From Jeotgalibaca sp. MA1X17-3 (lineage in GTDB: Bacteria; Bacillota; Bacilli; Lactobacillales; Aerococcaceae), in NCBI RefSeq assembly GCF_021513155.1, contig NZ_CP090984.1, positions 1 through 64,000 on the forward strand: a stretch of DNA of 64,000 nt, read 5' to 3'. The notes beneath the pieces are model-generated. The model did no database searches. It saw only the letters and a program-made list of their open reading frames with translations, and was not told the origin of the DNA. A program made the position numbers and the translations under genes. Every line of letters begins with the position of its first letter. The stretch's first letter is position 1. Below, piece after piece: positions 45,476 to 55,326 of the stretch.

Positions 45476-47937
45476 ATGGAAAAGAAAGTTTTTAGTATAG
45501 AAGGGATGACCTGTGCTTCATGCGCTCAAACAATAGAGAAAGCTACTGAGAAGCTAGCTGGAGTAGAAATGGTCCAAGTTAATTTGGCTACTGAAAAGAT
45601 GACTATTCAATTCGATAACACCATACTAACGGAGACTGAGATTAAAAAAGCAGTAACCGATGCAGGGTATGCTGCGGTGTCAAATATACGTAAAAAAACA
45701 TTTATTATAGAAGGGATGACTTGTGCATCTTGCGCACAAACTATTGAAAAAGCAACACGTATGCTTCCAGGGATAAACAACTCCTCAGTCAATCTTGCAA
45801 CTGAAAAAATGGTAGTGGAGTACGATCCAACGCTACTAAATGTATCAGAAATCACGAAAGTAGTAGCAGATGCTGGGTATGAAGCTCACGAGGAAGTAGA
45901 TTCTGCTGAATCAGTGGATTTAGATCGTGAAAAAAACAGAAACATATTAAAGATGTGTGGCATAGGTTTTTAATGTCCACTATTTTCACCGTTCCATTAT
46001 TGTACATTGCCATGGGGCACATGGTAGGGCTCCCTCTACCAGAAATCATTAATCCGATGGTATATCCTATGGCCTTTTCTCTAACGCAGTTATTGTTAAC
46101 GCTCCCAGTTATGTACTATGGTCGTAGTTTCTTTACGGTTGGATTCAAGACCTTACTGAAAGGACACCCAAATATGGATTCTCTTATTGCGCTTGGGACT
46201 AGCGCAGCATTTATTTATAGCTTATTTGGGTCCTACATGGTTTATTTGGGGGATACTAGTTTTACAGCGTCCCTTTATTACGAATCTGCAGCTGTTATCT
46301 TAACATTGATTACTTTAGGAAATTATTTTGAAGCAGTTTCAAAAGGGAAAACGTCAGAAGCTATAAAAAAATTAATGGGTCTAGCACCGAAAACGGCTCG
46401 TATATTACGTAATGAACAAGAAATTGAAATAGCAATTGATGAGGTACAAGTTGGAGACGTCGTTGTTGTCCGTCCTGGTGAAAAAATACCGGTTGATGGA
46501 ATTGTGTTAGAAGGAAATACATCTATTGATGAATCAATGTTGACAGGTGAAAGTATGCCAGTAGAGAAGAAGCCAAGTGACAAAGTTATTGGTGCAAGTC
46601 TAAACAAGAATGGAAGCTTTCAATACGAAGTAACAAGCGTTGGAAAAGATACGGCTTTATCTCAAATTATTAAATTAGTAGAAGATGCTCAAGGTTCAAA
46701 AGCTCCCATTGCAAAATTAGCTGATAAAATTTCGGGTGTTTTTGTTCCAATTGTTATCGTACTTGCAATCTTAGCTGGTTTAGCATGGTTCTTCTTAGGA
46801 CAAGAATCATGGATTTTCGCTTTAACGATTACAATTTCTGTTCTTGTGATTGCATGTCCATGTGCACTAGGGTTAGCCACACCAACGGCTATTATGGTAG
46901 GAACGGGAAAAGGCGCCGAAAATGGAGTCTTAATTAAGAGTGGAGGAGCTTTAGAAACCACTCATAAAATTGAAACGATTGTTTTTGATAAAACAGGGAC
47001 CATCACAGAGGGGAAACCTAAAGTGACCGATATTGTACCTACAGATGGTTTTTCTGAAACAAACCTTTTACTTTTAGCGGCTTCTGCCGAAAAAGGTTCG
47101 GAGCACCCATTGGGTGAGGCGATTGTAAATGAGGCTAAAGAAAGAAACCTAGAATTGAGTAAAATAGATTCCTTTAACGCCATTCCTGGCCTTGGAATTG
47201 AAGGAAGGATCGATGGTCAACATTTCTTGCTTGGAAATAAGAAATTGATGAATGAAAGGCAGGTTTCATTGGGAGACCTAGCGGGAACTTCAGATGAATT
47301 GGCTAGTCAAGGTAAAACGCCCATGTATATTGCGAAAGAGGGGAAAATTGCAGGGATTATTGCTGTTGCGGATACGGTTAAAGAAAACAGTTTGAAAGCC
47401 ATTGAAAAACTACATCGAATGGGTATTGAAGTGGCTATGATTACAGGAGATAACAAGCGGACAGCAGAGGCTATTGCTAAACAAGTTGGTATTGATCGCG
47501 TATTGAGTGAGGTGTTACCAGAAGATAAAGCGAACGAAGTCAAAAAACTCCAAGCGGAAGGTAAAAAAGTTGCCATGGTTGGAGATGGAATCAATGATGC
47601 ACCAGCTCTAGCACAAGCAGATATTGGGATCGCTATTGGTTCCGGTACAGATGTTGCAATGGAATCAGCTGATATTGTTTTGATGAGAAGTGATTTGATG
47701 GATGTTCCCACAGCTGTTGAGTTAAGTAAGGAAACAATTAAAAATATCAGAGAAAATCTATTTTGGGCTTTTGCTTATAACATTTTGGGTATTCCAGTAG
47801 CGATGGGACTCTTACATGTATTCGGTGGCCCTTTATTAAGTCCGATGATTGCAGCTGCGGCAATGAGCTTTAGTTCAGTATCCGTGTTACTAAATGCTTT
47901 ACGGTTGAAGAGGTTTAAACCTTCTGCTTCTAAATAG
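45476..47937 (+). CDS. copA: CopA copper-exporting P1B-type ATPase (frameshifted)
   Basis: About 820 residues. Two N-terminal HMA domains each carry GMTCASCAQ. Eight membrane helices and the catalytic domains follow: TGES in LTGESMPVEK, the copper-binding CPCALGLATPTA, the phosphorylation site DKTGTITEGK, SEHPLGEA and GDGINDAPALA. The first frame stops at 45973 just after RNILKM. The other starts at GTG 45955 as WHRFLMSTIFTVPLLY. One extra G at 45955 (ATGGTGTGG) would make the protein continuous, so a single-base loss is likely. CPC ATPases with two HMA domains export Cu(I). The gene is second in the CopY-controlled operon. Confidence 0.93.
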
Positions 47938-48073
47938 AAGAAAAGGGAAGTGTGGTTAGTCATCCTTCGTTCCCACAGTTTATGGATTTCAAGTTAGGAT
48001 TATAAAATGATATCGTACAGAAAAAAATTAGAATCATCGTTTTTAGGGATCAATAATAAAGGAGGAAAAGAAT

Positions 48074-50167
48074 ATGGACAAAAAAAAGAATCATACGAGC
48101 AGTAAGAAGGAGCAATCTTCTCATGACCATCAGAATCATGGTCCTATGAATCATAATCATGAAGAAAGTAAAGATCCTACCTCTCCTCATACTTCTCACG
48201 AGGAGCATGAAAATCATGGTGGTCATCGTGGTCATGAACACCATCATCATGGTAGTTTTAAAGAAATATTCTTGAAATCTCTCCCATTTGGAATCATTAT
48301 TATGTTGTTGTCTCCAATGATGGGGGTTACTTTTCCCTTTCAATTTTCGTTTCTATATTCAGATATCCTTGTTTCTATACTGGCAACTCTACTCATTGTA
48401 TATGGAGGAAAACCTTTCTACATGGGTGCAATGGATGAGTTTAAACAAAGAGTACCAGGAATGATGGCCCTTGTAACACTGGGGATAGGGGTTTCTTATT
48501 TTTATAGTATTTATGCTGTTGTAGCTAGATACATTACTGGCGAACACATCATGGATTTTTTCTTTGAATTTGCTTCCCTACTTTTAATTATGTTACTCGG
48601 TCATTGGATTGAAATGAAAGCAGTAGGAGAAGCTGGAGATGCTCAAAAAGCTCTTGCTGAATTAATGCCAAAAGATGCTAATCTTGTTTTAGAAGATGAT
48701 TCTATTGAATCACGTCCGGTCTCTCAGTTACAAGTTGGTGATTTAATCCGTGTTCAGGCTGGCGAAAATATCCCTGCAGATGGTGTAATCCAAAGAGGGC
48801 AATCAAGAGTCAATGAATCTTTATTAACCGGCGAATCAAAGCCTATTGAAAAAAATACGGGAGATAAAGTAATTGGTGGTTCAACAAATAATGAAGGTGT
48901 TTTGTATGTCGAGGTACAAGAAACTGGCGATAAATCGTTTATTTCTCAAGTACAAACGTTGATTAGACAAGCGCAAGACCAGCCTTCCCGAGCTGAAAAC
49001 CTTGCTAATAAAGTAGCAAGTTGGCTATTTTATGTTGCAATAGCGGCAGCTGTAACGGCATTCATCATCTGGCTGTTTTTAACGGATGTACAAACGGCCA
49101 TTCTATTTACAGTAACTACTTTGGTTATTGCTTGCCCCCATGCACTAGGGTTAGCTATTCCACTTGTTGTAGCACGAAGCACGAGTTTAGGTGCCAGCCG
49201 TGGATTGCTCGTTAAAGATCGTGAAGCGTTAGAATTGGCAACAAAAGCAGATGTAATGATTTTAGATAAAACAGGAACATTGACTACAGGTGAGTTTAAG
49301 GTTTTGAATGCAGAAACGTTAAGTAACCGCTACAGTGTAGATGAAGTACTTGCTTTAATGGCCGGAATTGAAGGTGGATCCAGTCACCCAATCGCTCAGT
49401 CCATCGTAAGCTATGCTGAAAATAAAGAAGTTAAACCGACTACCTTTAGCTCTATAAATGTAATTTCTGGTGCCGGAGTTGAAGGAGAAACAAATGGTCG
49501 TCTCTATGAATTGATCAGTCAAAAGGCATTTGGAAAGACCATTGAATTTGATATTCCAAAAGGAGCAACGGTTAGTTATTTAGTTGAAGAAGGAGAAGTA
49601 ATTGGGGCTGTTGCTTTAGGTGATGAATTAAAACCAACGAGTAAAGAACTCATGAACGTACTGAAGTCTCGGGGAATCAAGCCTATTATGGCGACTGGAG
49701 ATAACGAGAAAGCTGCTCAAGGGGTTGCAGAAGAATTAGGAATTGAATACAAAGCAAATCAATCCCCACAAGATAAATATGAGTTGGTTGAATCCTTAAA
49801 GAAGGAAGGGAAAACTGTAATTATGGTAGGAGATGGAGTGAATGATGCACCTTCTCTTGCTCTAGCGGATGTTGGAGTAGCGATAGGAGCGGGGACACAA
49901 GTAGCTCTTGATTCAGCAGATGTCATTTTAACGCAATCTGATCCAGGTGACATTGAGTCCTTTATTGAATTAGCTCATAAAACAACTAGCAAGATGAGAC
50001 AGAACTTAATCTGGGGAGCCGGATACAACTTTATTGCAATTCCTATAGCTGCAGGAATCTTAGCACCTATCGGAATTATCTTAGCTCCAGCTTTAGGAGC
50101 TGTGTTAATGTCAGTTTCAACGGTTATCGTGGCCATCAACGCTATGACGCTAAGATTGAAAGATTAG
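48074..50167 (+). CDS. copB: CopB-type copper-exporting P1B-ATPase (CPH motif)
   Basis: A 697-residue intact ATPase. The first ~60 residues are His/Met-rich (HDHQNHGPMNHNHEE, HRGHEHHHHG), replacing HMA domains. The transmembrane metal site is ACPHALGLAIP, typical of P1B-3/CopB proteins. Phosphorylation site DKTGTLTTGE, TGES in LLTGESKPIEK, SSHPIA and GDGVNDAPSLA are all present. It exports copper (Cu(I), possibly Cu(II) or silver), as in Enterococcus hirae CopB. It follows copA after ~135 bases with its own AAAGGAGG site. Confidence 0.93.
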   Translation: MDKKKNHTSSKKEQSSHDHQNHGPMNHNHEESKDPTSPHTSHEEHENHGGHRGHEHHHHGSFKEIFLKSLPFGIIIMLLSPMMGVTFPFQFSFLYSDILVSILATLLIVYGGKPFYMGAMDEFKQRVPGMMALVTLGIGVSYFYSIYAVVARYITGEHIMDFFFEFASLLLIMLLGHWIEMKAVGEAGDAQKALAELMPKDANLVLEDDSIESRPVSQLQVGDLIRVQAGENIPADGVIQRGQSRVNESLLTGESKPIEKNTGDKVIGGSTNNEGVLYVEVQETGDKSFISQVQTLIRQAQDQPSRAENLANKVASWLFYVAIAAAVTAFIIWLFLTDVQTAILFTVTTLVIACPHALGLAIPLVVARSTSLGASRGLLVKDREALELATKADVMILDKTGTLTTGEFKVLNAETLSNRYSVDEVLALMAGIEGGSSHPIAQSIVSYAENKEVKPTTFSSINVISGAGVEGETNGRLYELISQKAFGKTIEFDIPKGATVSYLVEEGEVIGAVALGDELKPTSKELMNVLKSRGIKPIMATGDNEKAAQGVAEELGIEYKANQSPQDKYELVESLKKEGKTVIMVGDGVNDAPSLALADVGVAIGAGTQVALDSADVILTQSDPGDIESFIELAHKTTSKMRQNLIWGAGYNFIAIPIAAGILAPIGIILAPALGAVLMSVSTVIVAINAMTLRLKD

Positions 50168-50407
50168 TAGATTTTAAAATGAAGTTTTAAAAAAGAATTG
50201 TAATCAATATGTTCTTGAATAACTAAATTCACTTTGTATATGGGAATGGATTGTTTGTTACGAAATTAAAAAACTTTACAGTTTATTCCATTTTGTAGGC
50301 CTGTATTTTTGGGAAATTAACGATTCAATCCATCTATTTTAACTAGAGAGAATGACGTTAACGTATTTTATTTTTTTAAATAGATACAGAAGGAGGATGT
50401 TATATTT

Positions 50408-51409
50408 ATGACAGTAAAAGTAGCAATCAATGGGTTTGGTCGCGTTGGTCGATTAGCTTATCGTCGAATCAAAGAGTTAGCTAGTACGGAATTAGAGGTG
50501 GTTGCCGTTAATGATTTAACTGATATGGAAGACTTAGCTTACTTGTTAAAATATGATACTGCTCACGGCACACTCTCCTATTCCATAGAAGTGGAAAAGA
50601 ACTCTCTTTTTGTTGACGGAAAAGAGGTTAAAGTCTATGAGGAAGCAGATGCCAGCAAACTACCATGGGGAGAACTAGGAATTGATATTGTCCTTGAGTG
50701 TACGGGTTTCTATGCGTCTTCAGAAAAATCCAATGCTCACTTAGAGGCAGGAGCTAAAAAAGTGATGATTTCTGCTCCCCCTAAAGATGAGGGTACAAAA
50801 ATTGGAGTATATGGAGTTAATGAGGAAACATTGACCCGGGATGATCGTATTGTTTCTGCTGCTTCCTGTACAACGAATGCGCTGGCTTTGATGACAAAAG
50901 TATTAGTCGATGAATTCGGCATTCAAAGAGGTCTGATGACAGGTTCGCGTGCCTATACAGCCACACAATCTCTTCAAGATGCTCCCGGTGGTCGCAAGAA
51001 ACGTGCAGGCGCGCAAAATGTTATTCCAGCAACTACAGGTGCCGCTAAAGCATTAGGTAAGGTTATACCAAAAGTAGAGGGAATAATAACAGGCACTTCC
51101 ACTCGTGTTCCTGTTATTACAGCAGGCTTTGTCGAACTTTATTCCGTACTCGACCAAAAGGTAACAATTGATGAGGTAAACGAAGCAATGAAAGCTGCTT
51201 CGAGTGAGGCTTATGGGTACACTCAAGATGAAGTAGTGTCTTCTGATATAGTTGGTGACACTCACGGTTCTACCTTTGATGCGACCTTAACGGAAGTAAT
51301 GGATGCAAATGGTGGACAGATGGTGAAAACAGTTGCTTGGTATGATAATGAGTACGGGTTTGTTTCTAATATGATTCGACTCCTGGAATATTTTGCAAAA
51401 CTAGGTTAA
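50408..51409 (+). CDS. Glyceraldehyde-3-phosphate dehydrogenase variant lacking the catalytic histidine
   Basis: A 333-residue GAPDH. The NAD fold starts INGFGRVGR. The nucleophile is intact in ASCTTN (Cys154), and phosphate-site elements TTGAAKALG and TRVPV are present, as is WYDNEYGF near the end. Two active-site residues differ from the family. The general base His of the HAYT/HSYT motif is Arg181 (GSRAYT). The second Cys of SCTTNC is Ala158. The loop after PGG is two residues shorter than usual. In normal GAPDH the Cys/His pair is a known target of soft metals such as Cu(I) and Ag(I). The gene lies between copB and two small CxxC proteins with AGGAGG before it. A copper-tolerant or repurposed GAPDH is plausible but unproven. 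GAPDHs in arsenic operons are a precedent. Confidence 0.85.
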   Translation: MTVKVAINGFGRVGRLAYRRIKELASTELEVVAVNDLTDMEDLAYLLKYDTAHGTLSYSIEVEKNSLFVDGKEVKVYEEADASKLPWGELGIDIVLECTGFYASSEKSNAHLEAGAKKVMISAPPKDEGTKIGVYGVNEETLTRDDRIVSAASCTTNALALMTKVLVDEFGIQRGLMTGSRAYTATQSLQDAPGGRKKRAGAQNVIPATTGAAKALGKVIPKVEGIITGTSTRVPVITAGFVELYSVLDQKVTIDEVNEAMKAASSEAYGYTQDEVVSSDIVGDTHGSTFDATLTEVMDANGGQMVKTVAWYDNEYGFVSNMIRLLEYFAKLG

Positions 51410-51451
51410 CTCAGTAGATGAGGTCCTCCATCCCACGTTAGGAGTATAGAA

Positions 51452-51721
51452 ATGAAAACATGGATAACAATTGAAGGGATAGCGTGTGCAGTTTGTTCAG
51501 AAGAAGTTGAGGCAGAACTCCTAGCTACACATACTGTAGAAGTGGTATTTAATGGTCTACACAGAAAAATACTCTTTATCCATTTGAAAAAAGGTATTAC
51601 TAAACGAATATTTTTGAATGCGATGAGTAAGATCCCCGTAATGTTGAACACAGTCACAACAAAGTATGGGTGTACCTGCCAGTGTTGTGCAGATATAAAA
51701 ATTGATCTTTCAATGGATTAA
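51452..51721 (+). CDS. Small HMA-like protein with N-terminal CxxC and C-terminal CxCxxC clusters
   Basis: An 89-residue protein starting after TTAGGAG. The start WITIEGIACAVCSEEVEAEL has the shape of an HMA metallochaperone with CAVC in the loop position. The middle keeps a degenerate beta-alpha-beta pattern (VEVVFNGLHRKILFIHLKK). The C-terminus adds YGCTCQCCADIKID, a dense cysteine cluster absent from ordinary CopZ. It lies between the GAPDH variant and the CopZ-like gene. It may bind several Cu(I) ions, acting as a chaperone-buffer hybrid. The assignment to the HMA fold rests on pattern, and the cluster is directly visible. Confidence 0.65.
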   Translation: MKTWITIEGIACAVCSEEVEAELLATHTVEVVFNGLHRKILFIHLKKGITKRIFLNAMSKIPVMLNTVTTKYGCTCQCCADIKIDLSMD

Positions 51722-51772
51722 GAAGCTTGCTAGATCTAGATTATACATTAAAACGAAAAGAGGGAAACAATT

Positions 51773-51976
51773 ATGAGAACAGAAGTAAGGGTAGAAGGTA
51801 TGAAGTGTAAAGGGTGCGCTCATACGGTCCAAGAAAAATTGGAAGCAATTGAAGGTGTAAATTCAGTAGAAGTAAATTTAGAGAATAAAAAGGTTGTTGT
51901 AGAAAGTAAATCAGAAATTAACAAAGAAGCATTTAGAACTGCATTATCAGAAACAAACTACTCTGTCGTTGGGTAA
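51773..51976 (+). CDS. copZ: CopZ-like copper chaperone (HMA domain)
   Basis: A 67-residue single HMA domain: VRVEGMKCKGCAHTVQEKL, IEGVNSVEVNLENKKVVVES, then FRTALSETNYSVV. The metal site is CKGC. It would carry Cu(I) to CopA/CopB and to CopY. The start follows AAAGAGGG. Length and fold are exactly those of CopZ/CopP chaperones. It ends the first part of the copper island; ~310 bases without a gene follow. Confidence 0.88.
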   Translation: MRTEVRVEGMKCKGCAHTVQEKLEAIEGVNSVEVNLENKKVVVESKSEINKEAFRTALSETNYSVVG

Positions 51977-52289
51977 AATAGAAAATAAACATTAGAAAAA
52001 AATGGATACCATTGAAAAATTAAATAGGTACTTCAAAGGTAGTGTGGAAGAAAAGTAATGGAGATGTTATAGGGACTTGGTAACCTTGTAATGTCTCCAT
52101 ATTGTCTCCATGAGTTGTTGATACTATTAAATAAGTAAAAAAAGATATGTAAAAGATAGAGAAATCTAGTTTCAAAACAAACAGTCCCAAAGAGTATCAA
52201 GCATTAAATAAACAGATCGCTTTTGTCTATTAAAAAATAATTAACGGAGACAAAAACCTGCCAATGGACTTGTATCTCAGGAGGAAACA
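51977..52289. other. Gap with an imperfect hairpin
   Basis: No gene is visible. GGAGATGTTATAGGG at ~52060 can pair with CCTTGTAATGTCTCC (to ~52101) with G-U pairs, forming a hairpin after copZ. It has no U-run, so termination is uncertain. The leader of the M23 peptidase gene follows, with CAGGAGG before its start. Confidence 0.45.
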
Positions 52290-53627
52290 ATGAAGAGGAA
52301 TAAAAAGAAAATATTCAGAATTTTACGGACTACTATCTGGTTGGGTTTGCTTTTAGTTTCTTTAGATGTGAAAGCTGCACCGGTCGAGGAACTAAATCAA
52401 GAAAAGACAAAGTTAGAGAACAGACTAAATGAATTAAATGAAGATGATAAAGGGCAGCAAAGGGAAATAGATACCCTTGAAATTAGAAAAGAGCACCTTG
52501 GAATTGAAACAGCTCTCCTTCAAAAGAAGATTGATAAGCTTACCCTGCGGTTAGTTGAGCAGCAGGAAGATTTATATAGTTTCGAAGGAAAAATAAATGA
52601 GTTAGAGAAAGAGACACAAAGGATAGAGGAACGAATCATTCTGAGGGAAGAGAAACTGGAGACTCAAGCTCGGACTGTACAAACAGATATTAGTCCAGCC
52701 ATTCTCCTAGAAACAGTAATCAACTCAGAAAACATTGTAGAAGCAAGGGGTAATGTAAATCTAATAAATCGCATTATGAGTAATAATCAGGAAATTATTG
52801 TTCAACAGAAAAATGACAAAGAAATATTGGTAGAAGTAAAGCAAGAGGTAGAAGAAGAAAAGATGAAAATAGAAGAGCTACGCACAACGATGGAAGTGGC
52901 AAAAACCAATCTCATCACACAAAGAGCAAATTTGGAAAATGAAATTGTCCAAATTGGAAAAGAATATGAACTTTCGATTGCAGAAAAAGAAACTATTAGA
53001 CAAGAACAACAGAGTATTATAGATGAAACAAGTATTTTATCTGATGAATTAAAAAAAGAGCAAAACCGACTAGTAGAAGAGGAAGCAACTAAACAACATA
53101 TCTTACAGGAGGAAGCTATGGAAATGGCAGGTGAAATTGCTCCAGAGAGTTTTTTTGAAGAGAGTGTTGCAGTGATCGATAAAGGAGACTCTTCAGAAGA
53201 GTCTCCTTCTAATAGGCAGCAGAAGAAGGAGAGTACATCTGGATTCATAGTACCAAGCGATGGCGTTGTAACAGATCCACTTGGCCCTCGAATTCATCCT
53301 ATCACGGGGGAACGGAAACTGCATACAGGTATTGATATTATTGCAGGTTCGGGGCCAATTAATGCCGCACAAGGCGGAACCATTTTAGTTGCTGGCTTTC
53401 ATAACTCTTGGGGGTATTATGTAAAGATGGATCATGGAAATGGATTTCAGACTCTATACGCTCATATGGAAGCAGGTAGCCTTCTTGTTGCTCCAAACCA
53501 AGTAGTGTCACAAGGACAACAATTGGGAATAATGGGATCAACGGGGGACTCTACGGGGATTCATCTACATTTCGAGATCTATGAAAGGGGAGTCCAAATT
53601 AATCCTGGACCTTATTTGGGACTATAG
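52290..53627 (+). CDS. Secreted M23 peptidase with coiled-coil (EnvC/murein hydrolase type)
   Basis: A 445-residue secreted protein with a signal peptide (RTTIWLGLLLVSLDVKAAP). Residues ~30-290 form a long coiled-coil (LENRLNELNEDDKGQQRE and similar). A Ser/Glu-rich linker follows. Residues ~320-445 are an M23/LytM domain with zinc ligands in RIHPITGERKLHTGIDI and HLHFEIYERG, all intact. The plan is that of PcsB/EnvC-like hydrolases or activators of cell-wall splitting. It lies in the copper island between copZ and lgt, an unusual place. It may repair or remodel the wall under copper stress; this is inferred from location. Confidence 0.88.
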   Translation: MKRNKKKIFRILRTTIWLGLLLVSLDVKAAPVEELNQEKTKLENRLNELNEDDKGQQREIDTLEIRKEHLGIETALLQKKIDKLTLRLVEQQEDLYSFEGKINELEKETQRIEERIILREEKLETQARTVQTDISPAILLETVINSENIVEARGNVNLINRIMSNNQEIIVQQKNDKEILVEVKQEVEEEKMKIEELRTTMEVAKTNLITQRANLENEIVQIGKEYELSIAEKETIRQEQQSIIDETSILSDELKKEQNRLVEEEATKQHILQEEAMEMAGEIAPESFFEESVAVIDKGDSSEESPSNRQQKKESTSGFIVPSDGVVTDPLGPRIHPITGERKLHTGIDIIAGSGPINAAQGGTILVAGFHNSWGYYVKMDHGNGFQTLYAHMEAGSLLVAPNQVVSQGQQLGIMGSTGDSTGIHLHFEIYERGVQINPGPYLGL

Positions 53628-53669
53628 AGACATCAAAAATTATACAGTTCATATGTATGGGGGTAAACC

Positions 53670-54505
53670 ATGGAAAAAAAAGTAGAAGTAATTGACCGTG
53701 TGGCCTTTTCACTAGGACCCCTCACCATCTATTGGTATGGCGTCATCATTGGGGTAGCTATGTTGCTTGCCGTTTCATTAGCCTCTAGGGAAGGTCAAAA
53801 AAGAGGGTTTAGAGAAAATACGATTATGGATATGACTATGTGGGCCATTCCGATTGGCTTAATCGGAGCTAGAATTTATTACGTTCTCTTTAAGATGGAT
53901 TACTATATACAAAATCCTTTCGAAATCATCGCTATCTGGAAAGGAGGGATTGCCATTTATGGCGGTCTAATCGCAGGGGGGCTGTCCATCTATTGGTTTA
54001 CCAAAAAAAGGGAATTCCTTTTAGCTTAATGGTAGATGTTCTAGCTCCCTACGTCCTCTTAGCCCAATCCATTGGTAGATGGGGGAATTTTATTAATCAG
54101 GAAGCTCACGGTGTAGAAGTAACTCGTGAGGTTTTAGAGAACTTATATCTTCCTGATTTTATCATTAATCAGATGCAAATAAATGGCGTATACTACCATC
54201 CTACGTTTCTATATGAGTCTTTATGGAGTCTCCTCGGATTTGGATTGATTCTCTTTTTCAGAAATCGCAAAGGTTTGTTACGGCAAGGGGAAGTGGCGCT
54301 TAGTTATGTAATTTGGTATTCATTAGGAAGGTTTTTTATAGAAGGCATGCGGACAGACAGTTTGTGGATAGGAGAATTCCTACGAGTTTCTCAAGGTCTA
54401 TCTTTAATTCTGTTTGTCAGTGCTATTGGGATTTGGATATATCGAAGAAATGATTATCCACCTAAACCATACTATTTGGAAATAAGAAAATTTGATAGAG
54501 AATGA
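53670..54505 (+). CDS. lgt: Prolipoprotein diacylglyceryl transferase Lgt (frameshifted)
   Basis: About 278 residues with seven membrane helices. The first frame has ITIYWYG-like start PLTIYWYGVIIGVAM and AIWKGGIAIYGGLIAGG. The second has the Lgt signature GRWGNFINQEAHG and the essential Arg region GRFFIEGMRTDSLW. The frames join at seven A (54003-54009): an eighth gives WFTKKKGIPFSLMVD. Lgt attaches diacylglycerol to the lipobox cysteine of prelipoproteins. An extra lgt copy on a plasmid copper island is known from other Gram-positives, where copper loads damage or demand lipoproteins. It directly follows the M23 gene. Confidence 0.9.
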
Positions 54506-54558
54506 TCAGGAAGATTAGCAGAAAAAAGTAGAATTTCAAACAGAAGGGAATGTTTACT

Positions 54559-54789
54559 ATGTGGAGGTTTTCTCAAGGAGGCATGGGTAGTATGGGCGGT
54601 ATGATGTTAATGGGGTTATTTTGGCTCATCATTTTTATTGTGATTGTGTATCTAGTTATAAAAGTACTTTCTAATAAAACGGGGAGTTCCATAAGGGAAG
54701 AAACCCCGCTAGATATCCTTCAAAAAGAATTTGCGAAGGGAAACATCACAGAAGAAGAGTACTTAAGTAGAAAGAAATATATAGAGTAA
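54559..54789 (+). CDS. SHOCT-domain small membrane protein
   Basis: About 76 residues if started at ATG 54559 (MWRFSQGGMGSMGG), ten bases after GAAGGGA; ATG 54550 is also in frame but too close. A Gly/Met-rich N-terminus leads into one membrane helix (LFWLIIFIVIVYLVIKVL). A C-terminal SHOCT motif follows (PLDILQKEFAKGNITEEEYLSRKKYI). The Met-rich lead could bind Cu(I). SHOCT proteins of this size often occur in copper islands of Gram-positives. Function is unknown; a second SHOCT protein is encoded at 57148. Confidence 0.78.
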   Translation: MWRFSQGGMGSMGGMMLMGLFWLIIFIVIVYLVIKVLSNKTGSSIREETPLDILQKEFAKGNITEEEYLSRKKYIE

Positions 54790-54847
54790 ATGAGAGGAAT
54801 CTTGAGGCTCATAGAGGAGGTAGAATTCAATCAAAACATACCTAAGA

Positions 54848-55243
54848 ATGGTAAAGCCTTTTGATGTTATTATCGTTTTCTTTCTGATTGTTCTATCGTT
54901 TTTACCATCACTGATCTTTACTTCCCATACTGTTCATAGTGATGCGAATAAACGGTATGCAGTTATCTCAATCAATGGGGAGGAAATGGATCGTTTCCTC
55001 CTGACCGGGAATGAGGAACATAAACTAATTACGTATTATCCAGCACCGGGGATCTATAACATTGTTGAAATTGATGGAGAAAGAATTCGTGATAAAGAAG
55101 ATAATAGTCCTCAACAAATTGCAGTAAGAACAGGATGGATCCAATCTACTGGGCAAACTAGTCTCAACATTCCCCATCGATTTCTTATTGAAATCGTTTC
55201 AGAGAATCGAGAAGAGTCAGACATTGATATCCTGGTAAAATAA
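54848..55243 (+). CDS. NusG domain II-containing membrane protein
   Basis: A 131-residue protein with one N-terminal membrane helix (DVIIVFFLIVLSFLPSLIF). It is followed by an extracytoplasmic NusG_II-like beta domain: YAVISINGEEMDRFLLTG, IYNIVEIDGERIRDKE, CxxxC-free here, ending VRTGWIQSTGQTSLNIPH. In many Firmicutes such proteins lie near FMN-binding or electron-transfer and apbE genes. Here the neighbours are a SHOCT protein and a multicopper oxidase, so a role in extracytoplasmic redox or copper handling is possible. The ribosome-binding site is weak. Confidence 0.72.
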   Translation: MVKPFDVIIVFFLIVLSFLPSLIFTSHTVHSDANKRYAVISINGEEMDRFLLTGNEEHKLITYYPAPGIYNIVEIDGERIRDKEDNSPQQIAVRTGWIQSTGQTSLNIPHRFLIEIVSENREESDIDILVK

Positions 55244-55326
55244 CGAGAGAGTTGATTAACAGAGAACCTAGTATAAGCAGTACGATAAAAGGTTTAAAAA
55301 ATTGATTCTTGAAAATAGGTGAAGGC

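Noticed and set aside
48050..48343. Met/Arg-rich minus-strand frame opposite the start of copB
   Set aside because: It is the antisense of the His-rich CopB N-terminus (CAT/ATG complement), with no start signal.
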